64,000 nt of DNA from Rheinheimera texasensis DSM 17496 (GTDB lineage: Bacteria > Pseudomonadota > Gammaproteobacteria > Enterobacterales > Alteromonadaceae), in contig NZ_JONU01000007.1 in assembly GCF_000711985.1 (NCBI RefSeq), positions 1,178,001 to 1,242,000 of the forward strand, in the 5' to 3' direction. The translations under genes and the position numbers were made by a program. This document shows, in pieces, positions 15,554 through 24,084 of the stretch. Numbering within the stretch: position 1 is the stretch's first letter; the number at the start of each line of letters is the position of its first letter. The notes under the pieces are model-generated. The model saw nothing but the letters and a program-made list of their open reading frames with translations. It did no database searches and was not told the DNA's origin.

Positions 15554-16966
15554 CTATCCGCCGATCAAAACTCTAAATTGATCATCTGCTAGTTCATCCG
15601 AGTAGCCAATTATTTTATTCGGGTCGTCTTTTAGGGTCTGTTGAGCATATTGTTTTACAGCACCAAGTAGTTCCTTTCCAGGGGTCAGCTCCACACCAAA
15701 CTCTAAATACCACTTGTCTACAAGTCTTCTAACCACATCAATGTCGGTTTTTCCATCTTTATTTTTACCTAACTCAGGTCGGTCCCTGAGTATAAAGTTT
15801 GTTAATTTTCGTTCAGTCTCATTTTTCAAAGAATCAATAATACGCTTGTATTCTTGCTCTGCCTGCTTGATAGGTATTCCATATACTTTTGCGATGTTTC
15901 TGGGTGTAGAAAAATAGGATTCTATTTCCTGGAATTTTGTTACGAACAAAATTATATCTCTATCTTGGCAGTCTGATTTAATTCGTTCGAGCTCTCGATC
16001 TCCATCAACTCTCTGATCTCTGTCGATATGGAGAATAACCTTTGCTATTGGAATTTGTTTTCTAACAAATCCTTGTAGCAACTTGGCGAAATCTACCTTC
16101 GTACAGCCTTCATAGGAATGAAGCACAAACTCGTCTTCAGGCAGCCCGTTTGCTATCAAAAATTTCTTTATAAATTCTTTTTTTTCAGAAATGTTGTCGA
16201 CTTTGTCTTCTGTGACAACCACATATTTTAGATTTCTTTTTGCAAAGAGATAGTCCGCATCTGCAGCACCTATATCTAGCAGTATATTACTACCCTTTAT
16301 GTCATCCAGTGTTTTGCCCAGTTGAAAGTGAACAACCTTAGCTTTGTTTTCCAAAGACTCTAGAATGTATCGAGAATGAGTCGAAAAAACGACTTTCAAG
16401 TCTGGATTATCCTCTACTCTCTTTACTAATTCGCGAGCAAGTTCTTTCTGTTTGGTTGGATGAATATGTGAGTCTGGCTCATCGAGGAGCACGATTTTGG
16501 GTGAAAAATACTCAATATAAGCAAATATTTGAATTACTTGAAGTAAACCTGTGCCAACAGAGTCAAGAGGTAATTGGATTCCACCATTTGATGTCACATA
16601 AACATAAATATATTCAGACTCGTGTTCATTAAACTCTACTAGTAAATCTACACCTTTGTATACAGAGTTGACTGAGTCAATGAATGATTTCCACTTATTT
16701 AAATCCTTGTTTATTGTGTGTAGTATATTTCTTAAATAGTTATTGGAGTCTCCTCTAGTAGCAGATTTTTTAACTGCAATTGGTACTTCGTATTTTTCTA
16801 TTACAGGAATGCCTGCAATCCCTGGTACATATACGCAGTATGGTGAATCTATTGATGAAAGTTTACTCCCCAAAATTTTGCCTTCTAGCTGAGTTGTATA
16901 TCCACCATTCTTTCCTCTGGATATTTTCAAAGTCGCATCGTTGTCACTTTCAAAATTAAACTCCAT
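15554..16966 (-). CDS. OLD-family ATPase/TOPRIM nuclease, C-terminal part (-1 frame)
   Basis: This 470-residue frame carries the rest of an OLD-type ATPase. It has a signature-like SVGTGLLQV (about residue 137), Walker B IVLLDEPDSHIHP (about 160), the H-loop FSTHSRYILES and then a TOPRIM nuclease domain with the acidic residue in VVVTEDK and the DxD in HIDRDQ. The Walker A part lies in the preceding frame (16927-17262). The continuous -1 reading enters before the nominal ATG, so this ATG is probably not a true start. No UvrD-like helicase is adjacent, which argues against Gabija; a stand-alone OLD nuclease is more likely. Base composition is much more AT-rich than neighbouring genes, which suggests recent transfer. 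The likely role is phage or plasmid defence. Confidence 0.75.
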   Translation of the reverse strand: MEFNFESDNDATLKISRGKNGGYTTQLEGKILGSKLSSIDSPYCVYVPGIAGIPVIEKYEVPIAVKKSATRGDSNNYLRNILHTINKDLNKWKSFIDSVNSVYKGVDLLVEFNEHESEYIYVYVTSNGGIQLPLDSVGTGLLQVIQIFAYIEYFSPKIVLLDEPDSHIHPTKQKELARELVKRVEDNPDLKVVFSTHSRYILESLENKAKVVHFQLGKTLDDIKGSNILLDIGAADADYLFAKRNLKYVVVTEDKVDNISEKKEFIKKFLIANGLPEDEFVLHSYEGCTKVDFAKLLQGFVRKQIPIAKVILHIDRDQRVDGDRELERIKSDCQDRDIILFVTKFQEIESYFSTPRNIAKVYGIPIKQAEQEYKRIIDSLKNETERKLTNFILRDRPELGKNKDGKTDIDVVRRLVDKWYLEFGVELTPGKELLGAVKQYAQQTLKDDPNKIIGYSDELADDQFRVLIGG

Positions 16967-17262
16967 CCAGTTTCGATCTTCTTTTTTTCGTAACCTGAAA
17001 GACGCTTGCCGTGGTATAGAAATGAAATGTCGCTTGTAGGAGCGTATAGAAAATCATTTGAGTCTAATGCTAATGTCTTAGTTGTATCTTTAACCCAGCT
17101 TGCTCGTAGTAATTCCAGTGTTTGGCATGCTGAAATTGCAAACTGGATTCCTTGTATAAAACTACTTTTGCCAGAATTATTTGTGCCAATGAATATATTT
17201 ATTGGCGCAAGGTCGACTTCAACATTGTCAATCTTTTTAAATTTTTTTACTCGAATTTTCAC
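16927..17262 (-). CDS. OLD-family ATPase/TOPRIM nuclease, N-terminal part
   Basis: This 111-residue frame is the N-terminus of an SMC-like ATPase. It has the FKKIDNVEVDLAPINIFIGTNNSGKSS segment (residues about 8-36), with Walker A GTNNSGKS. After residue about 96 it crosses the A7 tract GAAAAAAAG and ends 15 residues later with sequence unlike the family. Reading -1 from the tract joins directly to the downstream frame, giving one protein of about 580 residues, a normal length for stand-alone OLD nucleases. It is therefore one gene broken or recoded in the A7 tract. It is strongly AT-rich, like the rest of this locus. Confidence 0.75.
   Translation of the reverse strand: MKIRVKKFKKIDNVEVDLAPINIFIGTNNSGKSSFIQGIQFAISACQTLELLRASWVKDTTKTLALDSNDFLYAPTSDISFLYHGKRLSGYEKKKIETGWSLILKVTTMRL
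16982..16989 (-). promoter_or_regulatory. A AAA AAG slip site at the OLD gene frame change
   Basis: On the coding strand the codons GAA AAA AAG in the upstream frame contain the heptamer A AAA AAG, the same slippery sequence used by dnaX for -1 frameshifting. A -1 slip puts the ribosome into the long downstream frame (GAA GAT CGA ...) without any stop. No strong Shine-Dalgarno-like stimulator is obvious upstream (only an AGG about 10 nt before). Simple contraction or expansion of the A7 tract gives the same picture. Confidence 0.5.
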
Positions 17263-17535
17263 TATTATTATTTCCCCATAACTTTCTACAGTGGTGGTTT
17301 TTATTTTTTGTTCTTAGTGTGCGTAATTATAAATAATTATGCCTAGAAATTTTAATCCTTTTTATTCCACGCAGATTGTAGTGTCTTTGTTGCTTTAGGT
17401 AATAGGCCGCTGATACGAGTATAAACAGGATTGTTGGAGGGGCGTAAGAAAGCAGCGACCAGGCTGCAGCATTTCGTTATTACTGATGAGTGGACGATTC
17501 ATTGAGCTTACCGCCTTACATTTGAAAACCGGGCA

Positions 17536-18087
17536 CTATCCAACTGTCACTTTCACTAACTCCCGAAAAAACCGAATTGCTTTATCCAGCTCATCGCGTT
17601 TTACCAAATGCGGATTTTTCGGGTCGTGACTCGACCGGCCCTGATGTACCACTTCGCCGCGTAAGGCCAGATATTTATTCAGTTGCGTACAAACCATCTG
17701 CTTATCGAAGTTGTTCCATTGCCACTGATCGGTTACATCAAACTGCAAAAACTCCAGACTCAGTTGCCGTACTTTAGTGGCGTCCGGGTTATGTAGCCGA
17801 TTGATGCCGTCGGTGAATTTCTTCTGGATATAGTCGCCGGCAAAACTGCCTTTGAGCGCGGCTAGCTTTTGACACATTTGTGTTCTGAGCCAGCTTTCAA
17901 TAAAGGTTTCCCAGGCAGTTAATGTCATCACCAGGGCAGCACGCTTTAGCACTTCATTATCTTTTCGCTCAGCAGGTGAGAGTTTATCGAATAGCTCAAG
18001 CAGTCGCTCTGCATCAGCAATGGCGGTATCAAAAATAGCAGTGGGGTTTTCCGGCGCGGCAGTGGGTGCCGTTGCAGTCTGAACCAT
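17536..18087 (-). CDS. HEPN domain protein (RiboL-PSP-HEPN type)
   Basis: From ATG 18087, with AGGAGG six nt upstream, the protein has 183 residues. Residues about 15-180 are helical and resemble the RiboL-PSP-HEPN family: a KRAALVMTLTAWETFIESWLR helix, then a C-terminal helix with the HEPN Rx4H motif RGEVVH inside ALRGEVVHQG. HEPN proteins with this motif are usually metal-independent RNases in toxin, abortive-infection or RNA-repair systems (known for the superfamily). No partner antitoxin is adjacent; the nearest accessory gene is the OLD nuclease 270 nt downstream on the same strand. The codon use is host-like, unlike the OLD gene, so the two need not have arrived together. Confidence 0.7.
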   Translation of the reverse strand: MVQTATAPTAAPENPTAIFDTAIADAERLLELFDKLSPAERKDNEVLKRAALVMTLTAWETFIESWLRTQMCQKLAALKGSFAGDYIQKKFTDGINRLHNPDATKVRQLSLEFLQFDVTDQWQWNNFDKQMVCTQLNKYLALRGEVVHQGRSSHDPKNPHLVKRDELDKAIRFFRELVKVTVG

Positions 18088-18248
18088 CCATGTCCTCCTG
18101 ATTGCCAAACCCGTCGTTGTGGCGGGTGGCTTGTCACAATAGTTCCAAGTTAAAACAATCGGTGGGCACTGACAAGGTGTAATAGGTACAAAAGTAACTA
18201 TTTGGTCAATGGAAGGCGCGGCGGGTTCGTTTATTTGTTCGGGAAAAA

Positions 18249-18270
18249 AACAGCGCTTTGCAGCGCTGTT
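18249..18270 (-). terminator. Intrinsic terminator of the 18.3-19.2 kb lipoprotein gene
   Basis: AACAGCGC/GCGCTGTT form a perfect 8-bp stem around TTTGCA. On the minus strand it is followed by seven T residues, 2 nt after the lipoprotein stop codon. Confidence 0.85.
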
Positions 18271-18272
18271 AT

Positions 18273-19247
18273 CTACATGGATTGCTTCACCAGCACTTTC
18301 ACCACAGCGCGGCTGCCATTTTCTGCGACCACTGTGACATGTGCGGTGCCGAACATCTTCGGCTGAATGGTCATGGCGCTGCCGCTGCAGGCTGTGACTA
18401 CGGCAACACTGGGCGCGTCGGACGTACATTGGGCTAATTTGCCGCCCCGTACCACACTGACCACCCGTGTGTAGTAGTTTTGCCCGGCGTCGGTCAGCGC
18501 GGTTGGAAGACCTGCGGTTGCAGTCAATAATCCCGCCGGGCCGTTCTTGGCAAGCTCGATGTTCACTTGGGTGGTATCGAGGCTAAACAAGCTGTATTTG
18601 CCGGTGGCTTTGGCCAAGTCTTCCTCGGACGGTAAGGTTTGCAATAGCGCATCGCGCATCACTTTGAGCGTCGACATTACACTAACAAATAACGCCGCAC
18701 CTTCGGGGGAAAGCTTGTCACCTGGAATCAGCTTGTCGCTATCTGTTACAACTGTACTGCGGGCACTGATATAAGCCGCATTGGCTTTTTCAATCAAATC
18801 CAACCCTTGTGAATACGCCTTGGCTTTGTCGCCGGCGTTGATGATATCGGCAATATCGGGTGTTAAGGCACTAAGGCCCGCCAATGTGGTGACCACATCC
18901 GGATGCACGCCCGTGCCTGCCGAAAAAGCAGAAGCAAAAGCTGCCAGAATGACCTGCATGGCCGACAACCCCTCTTCCCAGACCCGGCCATGATCAACGC
19001 GTTTACGCATGGTGTCTTCCACCAGATAGGTGAACTTGTAGACATGCTGGTCGGAGATTTCATAGTTAAGAGTTAGTGTTTGCTCTAGGTTTGCATCTTT
19101 TCCATCTTTATCAATGATTTCCATCAGATGCAAAGGTGGCGTGGTTTTTACATCATAAAAATCGGCATCTTTATGGTGGTAAACGTTCGAACAGCCGGCA
19201 ACGATGATGCTGGCTGCGAAGAGTGGTATCAGTTTAGTAGTCTTCAT
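18273..19247 (-). CDS. Lipoprotein of unknown function with C-terminal Ig-like segment
   Basis: This 324-residue protein (ATG 19247, AGGAA ribosome-binding site 5 nt before) has a lipobox IVAGC at residues 15-19. The central part (about 90-250) is Ala-rich and helical. The last about 60 residues contain two Cys (CTSD, ACSG) and beta-strand patterns (TIQPKMFGTAHVTVVAEN...RAVVKVLV) like bacterial Ig-like domains. No family is recognised. It has its own terminator and a 288-nt upstream gap, so it is probably monocistronic. A role at the outer membrane is likely from the lipid anchor. Confidence 0.7.
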   Translation of the reverse strand: MKTTKLIPLFAASIIVAGCSNVYHHKDADFYDVKTTPPLHLMEIIDKDGKDANLEQTLTLNYEISDQHVYKFTYLVEDTMRKRVDHGRVWEEGLSAMQVILAAFASAFSAGTGVHPDVVTTLAGLSALTPDIADIINAGDKAKAYSQGLDLIEKANAAYISARSTVVTDSDKLIPGDKLSPEGAALFVSVMSTLKVMRDALLQTLPSEEDLAKATGKYSLFSLDTTQVNIELAKNGPAGLLTATAGLPTALTDAGQNYYTRVVSVVRGGKLAQCTSDAPSVAVVTACSGSAMTIQPKMFGTAHVTVVAENGSRAVVKVLVKQSM

Positions 19248-19538
19248 CACAATTCCTTATGTGAGCGCAAAAAAACACTCCGGCAGTGGGGAGTACTGGC
19301 CTATGGGCTCATTTTTAAGTTGTATCAATTGGTTGCGGATGCAACTGCAGCCCGGCGGGGTACAACGCGACACGTGCCTGACATCCATGTGTTTCTTTTG
19401 TCCGGTATCCGGACCACAACAGGTATAGCCGCTTCATCTTAGATGGCAAGTTGCAGTTTTCCCGCGGCTGCCGACGGCTGGGGTACTGTGTTATGCCTGT
19501 CAGCCAGTGCATCTCAGATGTTTATGAGCGGTGCCCTT

Positions 19539-20009
19539 TCATTTCGCCCCTTTGTTTTTAGCATGCCAGGCCTCGGTAATAATCGGTACTGCGGCTTTGT
19601 CGGCGCAGGCTTTGACTTTGGCTTTGTCGCTGCCGAATTGTTGTTCGCAGTCTTTGGCGACGGCGAATAAGGCGGTGTAGGTTTTGGCGGAGTGGATGTT
19701 GCCGACTTCGGTCAGGCAGATGTTAAAGAAGTACTCGCGGGCGGCGACGGGTTTCAGGCCGTCGGTTTTATAGGCGAATCTCAATAAGTGTTGCGGTACG
19801 GCTTGTTGCCAGTATTCGGCGGTCGCAGTAGGAGAACGTTTTTGCAGTTCAGCTTCAACACCCTGACGCGGGTAGCCGTCGGCGCGTACGGTCAGCATCA
19901 ATTCGACCAAATCGGCTTGTTGTCCGCATTCGGTGCGCGCATCAGCGGCGCTGGCTGAGGTGGCAAATTGCAAGACCAACAGGGCCAACATTCCTTTGTA
20001 TTTGTTCAT
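19539..20009 (-). CDS. Hypothetical exported protein
   Basis: This 156-residue protein has a signal peptide (MNKYKGMLALLVLQFATSASAA, about residues 1-22). The mature part holds four Cys, probably two disulfides, and reads as a helical protein, with a YFFNICLTEVGNIHSAKTY segment and an acidic-basic tail. The start at ATG 20009 is preferred over 20018 because it leaves a normal n-region. No family is recognised. It lies between the amine oxidase and the Ig-like lipoprotein, all on the minus strand but with gaps over 120 nt, so an operon is not obvious. Confidence 0.65.
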   Translation of the reverse strand: MNKYKGMLALLVLQFATSASAADARTECGQQADLVELMLTVRADGYPRQGVEAELQKRSPTATAEYWQQAVPQHLLRFAYKTDGLKPVAAREYFFNICLTEVGNIHSAKTYTALFAVAKDCEQQFGSDKAKVKACADKAAVPIITEAWHAKNKGAK

Positions 20010-20130
20010 TTTTATCATCCTGATAGTGGCTTTGGCACCGAGTGACCTGATAGTCGCAACGGCAGTAATAATCTACCTACCGGCATTCTGGTTGTCGAGT
20101 GGCGGCCGGTTCGTGCCGCTAATGAGTGGT

Positions 20131-21498
20131 TTACCCCAACACCTGCTTCGCCACCGCAATTCCCGACAGATATGCCCCATGCGCGGTGCCGAAATATTCT
20201 TTTTGTGTGGCTTCGCCGGCGAAAAACACTTGTTGGCCGAGCGGTGCGGCCAGAGTTTGGCGCATGGTTGGCGTGGCGCCAACGGCATTAAAGGAGTAGG
20301 AGCCGTAACTGAATGGATCTGTCGCCCAGCGGGTGATTTGATAATCCAGTGGGTTGGGGATGTCGTGGCCAAACATCAGCCGTAAGGTGGCCATGGCGCT
20401 GTCGACAATTTGTTGGTCGGTCAGGGCTTCGATGGCGCGCCCGCGGTCTGCGGCATTAAAGCCCATCAGCACCGGTTTTTGCGTGCTGCGTAAAAAACTG
20501 ACCCATTCGGTCCATTCGCCATGTTGTGGCGCAATATATTCCAGCCAGTCGACGTCATCCGGCCAAAACGGCTTGGCAAAACGTAGATAACATTTGTTGA
20601 GAACACCCATGCCAAGCTTGGCAATGGCTTCGCGTTTGGCGGCCGGTAATGCCGGCACAAACTGCGGTTGGTGCTTTTTCAGCACGCCCAGCGGCACTGT
20701 GACAATCACCTGATCTGCAGTAAAAGTTTGCTGCGCACAAACCACCTGCACACCGTTTTCTCCCCAATGGATCGCGCTGACCACCTGACCGGTTATTATT
20801 TTTAGGTCTCGCGCCAGATATTGGGTGATGAGGTGGTAACCTTCGGCAAATAACACATCTTCATCACCGAAGGTTTTGACGCTGTCGTGCCAATGCACAG
20901 ACAGCTCTGCAGCGCTGCCGGAATACTCCTGCTCCAGGCTGCTGGATAAGATGAAATTGATAAAACGGGCGGATTGTCCGGCGTGCGCCGAGTTGGCTAA
21001 GTCAGCAGTTAATTCCGCCAGCGCTGCACGCACCGACTGGTCGTTGTCAGTATTTTGCTGGGCTTGTCGCAGCGCCCGGCCGACTTGTTTGCGCAGTGTT
21101 TCCAGTTGTGCTTCGGCAGCGGCGCTTAATACTGAACCATCGCTGTCATGCAGCATGCTGCGCTCGTAGCTGGTTTCCAGCCTTGTCGTGTTGATTTCAT
21201 CCGCCAGTGCGCTGATTGGATTGCCGTCAACGCCGTGGATCCAGCTGGCGCCTAAATCAACAGGTAAATCCTGCCATTTGGTGCTGGTCCAAATCCGCCC
21301 ACCGATCCGGTCCCGCGCTTCGAGAATAGTGACATCATGGCCATGACGGCTTAGTTCACGTGCGGCGGCCAGGCCTGCTAAACCAGCGCCAATCACTAAG
21401 ATCCGTTTTGGGGTTTTGGCTTTGAATGGCTGCGCAAGCACAGGCGCTGATGCTAATAACAGCAGACTGAACAAACGTAAAAATTCGCGTTTTTGCAT
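20131..21498 (-). CDS. FAD-dependent amine oxidase, exported
   Basis: This flavin monoamine oxidase family protein of 455 residues from ATG 21498 ([10 protein letters not shown]) has an N-terminal hydrophobic segment that looks like a signal peptide or anchor (about 7-25). The dinucleotide fold [33 protein letters not shown] follows at about 36-68. Substrate-domain segments ending in [19 protein letters not shown] (about 425-445) contact the flavin. Such enzymes oxidise primary or secondary amines, polyamines or amino acids to aldehydes or imines with H2O2 release; the substrate here is unknown. There is no twin-Arg motif, so flavin loading and export are unclear. Confidence 0.85.
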   Translation of the reverse strand: MQKREFLRLFSLLLLASAPVLAQPFKAKTPKRILVIGAGLAGLAAARELSRHGHDVTILEARDRIGGRIWTSTKWQDLPVDLGASWIHGVDGNPISALADEINTTRLETSYERSMLHDSDGSVLSAAAEAQLETLRKQVGRALRQAQQNTDNDQSVRAALAELTADLANSAHAGQSARFINFILSSSLEQEYSGSAAELSVHWHDSVKTFGDEDVLFAEGYHLITQYLARDLKIITGQVVSAIHWGENGVQVVCAQQTFTADQVIVTVPLGVLKKHQPQFVPALPAAKREAIAKLGMGVLNKCYLRFAKPFWPDDVDWLEYIAPQHGEWTEWVSFLRSTQKPVLMGFNAADRGRAIEALTDQQIVDSAMATLRLMFGHDIPNPLDYQITRWATDPFSYGSYSFNAVGATPTMRQTLAAPLGQQVFFAGEATQKEYFGTAHGAYLSGIAVAKQVLG

Positions 21499-21696
21499 GC
21501 TGACACTCGCGGTTGGCACTCGGTTACTATTGCCATCTTCGTTTCGAACATTTCTGCGTTAACTGTAGTTGGCCGAAAACTAAGTGCCAGCATCGCAGCT
21601 CCTACTTATGCCGTGCAAGTAGCCTGCGCCGTTACGCTGAGTTATGCTTTGCTCTATTCCTGTTTTAGCTTTATCGCCAATTCATAAGGACTTGTT

Positions 21697-22107
21697 ATGT
21701 CGCTGGATCTCAGCCCTCTGCTGAAAGCCGTCACTCGTTTGCAGGAAGGCTGGCAACGTTATCAGCAAGATGTTTCTGATACGCAAATTCGCGATGGTTT
21801 AGTGCAGCGCTTTGAGTTTACCTATGAAATCAGCCACAAAATGCTCAAGCGTTTTCTTGAGCAAACGGCAGCCAACCCTGAGCTTTTTGATGCGATGTCT
21901 TTTGCTGATTTAATTCGTAGCGGCAATGAAAAAGGGCTGTTGCTGGGCGACTGGCCGGCGTGGCGTTTGTATCGTGATATGCGCAGCAAAACCAGCCATA
22001 CCTATGATGAGGACGTGGCGTTGCAAGTCGTGGCGGGCATTCCGGCATTTTTGCACGAAGCGGAATACCTCGCTGCGCAGTTACAACAACGGGCGCAGCA
22101 TGACTAA
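21697..22107 (+). CDS. hepT: HepT-like HEPN toxin (HI0074 family)
   Basis: This 136-residue helical protein belongs to the nucleotidyltransferase substrate-binding (HI0074/HepT) family. It contains the RX4HXY motif RSKTSHTY (R96, H101, Y103), the active site of type VII HepT RNases; the Tyr is the known target of AMP transfer by the partner. It overlaps the nucleotidyltransferase gene by 8 nt, with the toxin first. In characterised pairs HepT cleaves RNA unless modified by MntA. The conserved FTYEISHKMLKRFLE helix also fits. The codon use is host-like. Confidence 0.88.
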   Translation: MSLDLSPLLKAVTRLQEGWQRYQQDVSDTQIRDGLVQRFEFTYEISHKMLKRFLEQTAANPELFDAMSFADLIRSGNEKGLLLGDWPAWRLYRDMRSKTSHTYDEDVALQVVAGIPAFLHEAEYLAAQLQQRAQHD

Positions 22108-22459
22108 AGCTGTGATTCAGTCGGTAGATGAGCCGGCAATGGACCCATCAGCCACACCGCCGGCCGGCTTGCAGTTAAGCGTCGGGCAGTGGCAGCAGGT
22201 ACATAGTATTTTGCAACGCCTGCTGGCCGATTATCCGGTCTGGGCTTTTGGCAGCAGGGCTGAAGGTCGCGGTAAAACCTATTCAGATCTGGATTTGGTG
22301 ATTGTAAGTACCGAGCCATTGCCATTGGCTTTGCTGGCCGAAGTCTCAGAAGCGTTCAGTGAATCTGATTTGCCCTGGAGAGTCGATTTGGTGGACTGGG
22401 CTACGACATCGGAGACGTTCCGGCAACGCATTTTGGCCTGCAAAGTGGCGTTGCAGTAA
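22100..22459 (+). CDS. mntA: MntA-like minimal nucleotidyltransferase antitoxin
   Basis: This 119-residue protein has the minimal nucleotidyltransferase motif GSRAEGRGKTYSDLDLVI (G51-I68), with catalytic Asp63 and Asp65, and a third acidic residue in WRVDLVDW near 96-103. In type VII systems it AMPylates the Tyr of the HEPN RX4HXY motif and so neutralises the toxin. It carries an N-terminal extension of about 25 residues compared with most MntA proteins. The start, ATG 22100, lies inside the end of hepT, so the two are translationally coupled. Confidence 0.88.
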   Translation: MTKAVIQSVDEPAMDPSATPPAGLQLSVGQWQQVHSILQRLLADYPVWAFGSRAEGRGKTYSDLDLVIVSTEPLPLALLAEVSEAFSESDLPWRVDLVDWATTSETFRQRILACKVALQ

Positions 22460-22623
22460 AAGCTGATTGATTTACCAGGCCAGCCTTGCCTGACCATTCC
22501 GTAAAACCGCTTTCTTTATTCAAACTGTTGCTCCTGATCTTACTGCCCGGTTGCACGCTGCCAGTTCAGATATCATTCATTTACAAGCGGTTAGTTTCAT
22601 ATTTTTCACCATATGGACATGTT

Positions 22624-22962
22624 ATGACTACATTTATCCGCTGTTGCCTTTTGTTAACTCCGCTCTGTTTCAGCGCCTGCACTATCCACAGCGTGGGCAA
22701 GCACAAGGCCATCACTTTGGATACCGGTAATGAGGTGGTTGATGCCGCGTCTTATGTGGTGGCAGGGGCGAAGTTGCAGAAGAAAATCCGCGCAGAAAAA
22801 CTGCAAAATGGCGAATTAAATAATCCGAACGACCCGGTGGTGAAGCAAATGAATGAAGCCATCGAAAAGGCCAAAGACCGTAAACATGGTCTGGAACCCA
22901 CTAAAACAGACAGCGCTGCCGATGCCAGCAGCCTGGTGATCAAAAAAGCAGGCGGTGGTTGA
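22624..22962 (+). CDS. Small lipoprotein of unknown function
   Basis: This 112-residue protein has a lipoprotein signal (MTTFIRCCLLLTPLCFSACT, lipobox FSAC). The mature part has a predicted amphipathic, charged helix (about 45-85, KLQKKIRAEKLQNGELNN) and ends in AGGG. An upstream start at 22486 was rejected because it would place a second, worse signal in front. No family is recognised. It follows the TA pair by 164 nt and converges on mesD. Confidence 0.6.
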   Translation: MTTFIRCCLLLTPLCFSACTIHSVGKHKAITLDTGNEVVDAASYVVAGAKLQKKIRAEKLQNGELNNPNDPVVKQMNEAIEKAKDRKHGLEPTKTDSAADASSLVIKKAGGG

Positions 22963-22992
22963 TAGTCACCGCCCGCGCTGCACCTGTTAAAA

Positions 22993-24054
22993 CTACTCAG
23001 CGACCTGCTGAAGCTCGTGCCGCAACTCCCGCCGCAACTCCCGCCGCACTAGCTCAGCCCCCGCCTGCAGCGCCTTAAGCTTGCCACTGGCCACTGCACG
23101 TGGCAGCGGTGCCATGCCGCAGTTGGTGCAGGGATATAACTTGTCGGCGTCGACATACTGCAGTGCTTGTCTGAGCGTCGCAGCCACTTCTTCCGGCGTT
23201 TCAATGCTGTGGCTCGCCACATCAATAGCGCCGACCATCACTTTTTTACCGCGTAAGAGCGCCAGCAGTTCCAGCGGCACTCTTGAGTTGTGGCATTCCA
23301 GCGACACGATATCGATGTTGGATTGCTGCAGTTTCGGGAAAATCGCTTCGTATTGGCGCCACTCTGCGCCCAGCGTTTGTTTCCAGTCGGTATTGGCTTT
23401 GATGCCGTAGCCGTAACAGATATGCACAGCGGTTTCACACGGCAGGCCTTCGATAGCGCGCTCCAGCGCAGCGATGCCCCAGTCGTTCACTTCGTCAAAA
23501 AACACATTAAACGCCGGCTCATCAAACTGGATGATATCAACGCCGGCTGCCGCTAGTTCGTGCGCTTCGGCATTCAGAATGGCGGCGAACTCAAAGGCTA
23601 ATTCCTTGCGGCTTTGATAGTGCGCGTCATACAGCGTGTCGATCATCGTCATCGGGCCGGGCAGCGCCCATTTAATTGGCTGCTTGGTTTGGCTGCGCAA
23701 AAACTTCGCATCTTCGACAAATACCGGTTTGATGCGGGCTACAGGGCCAACCACGGTCGGCACGCTGGCGTCGTAGCGGTTGCGGATGCGTACCGTCTGG
23801 CGTTTTTCGAAATCCACCCCGGCCAGGTGCTCAATAAAAGTGGTGACAAAATGCTGGCGGCTTTGCTCGCCGTCGCTGACGATATCGATGCCGGCTTGTT
23901 GTTGCTCGTGCAGCGCCAGACGCAGCGCGTCCTGTTTGCCGGCATGCAGTTGATCGCCTTCGAGTTTCCACGGCGACCACAACGTTTCAGGTTCAGCCAG
24001 CCAGCTTGGTTTTGGCAGGCTGCCGGCGGTAGAGGTAGGTAATAAAATGCTCAT
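22993..24054 (-). CDS. mesD: Folate-independent core methionine synthase MesD
   Basis: This 353-residue protein corresponds to the catalytic C-terminal domain of MetE without the folate-binding N-terminal half. Zn-site residues are visible: a His in SLECHNS, and Cys in LYPCTNCGM near the C-terminus; DEPAF is the homocysteine-binding loop. It is paired with DUF1852 (MesX) 30 nt upstream, which identifies the MesD family: published genetics show MesD makes methionine without methyl-folate or cobalamin but needs MesX and oxygen. The C-terminal RRELRRELRHELQQ tail comes from a 12-bp tandem repeat (about 23018-23050). ATG 24054 was chosen over TTG 24060. Confidence 0.85.
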   Translation of the reverse strand: MSILLPTSTAGSLPKPSWLAEPETLWSPWKLEGDQLHAGKQDALRLALHEQQQAGIDIVSDGEQSRQHFVTTFIEHLAGVDFEKRQTVRIRNRYDASVPTVVGPVARIKPVFVEDAKFLRSQTKQPIKWALPGPMTMIDTLYDAHYQSRKELAFEFAAILNAEAHELAAAGVDIIQFDEPAFNVFFDEVNDWGIAALERAIEGLPCETAVHICYGYGIKANTDWKQTLGAEWRQYEAIFPKLQQSNIDIVSLECHNSRVPLELLALLRGKKVMVGAIDVASHSIETPEEVAATLRQALQYVDADKLYPCTNCGMAPLPRAVASGKLKALQAGAELVRRELRRELRHELQQVAE

Positions 24055-24084
24055 GATCAATGCCTTTTAATAAAAAACCGGAAG

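Noticed and set aside
15554-17262. Gabija (GajA) defence system
   Set aside because: The ATPase-TOPRIM layout fits, but no UvrD-like helicase (GajB) gene is adjacent; a stand-alone OLD nuclease is the safer call.
23017-23050. Short tandem repeat CCGCAACTCCCG as a CRISPR or regulatory repeat
   Set aside because: It is a 12-bp in-frame repeat at the 3' end of mesD that encodes RREL units.
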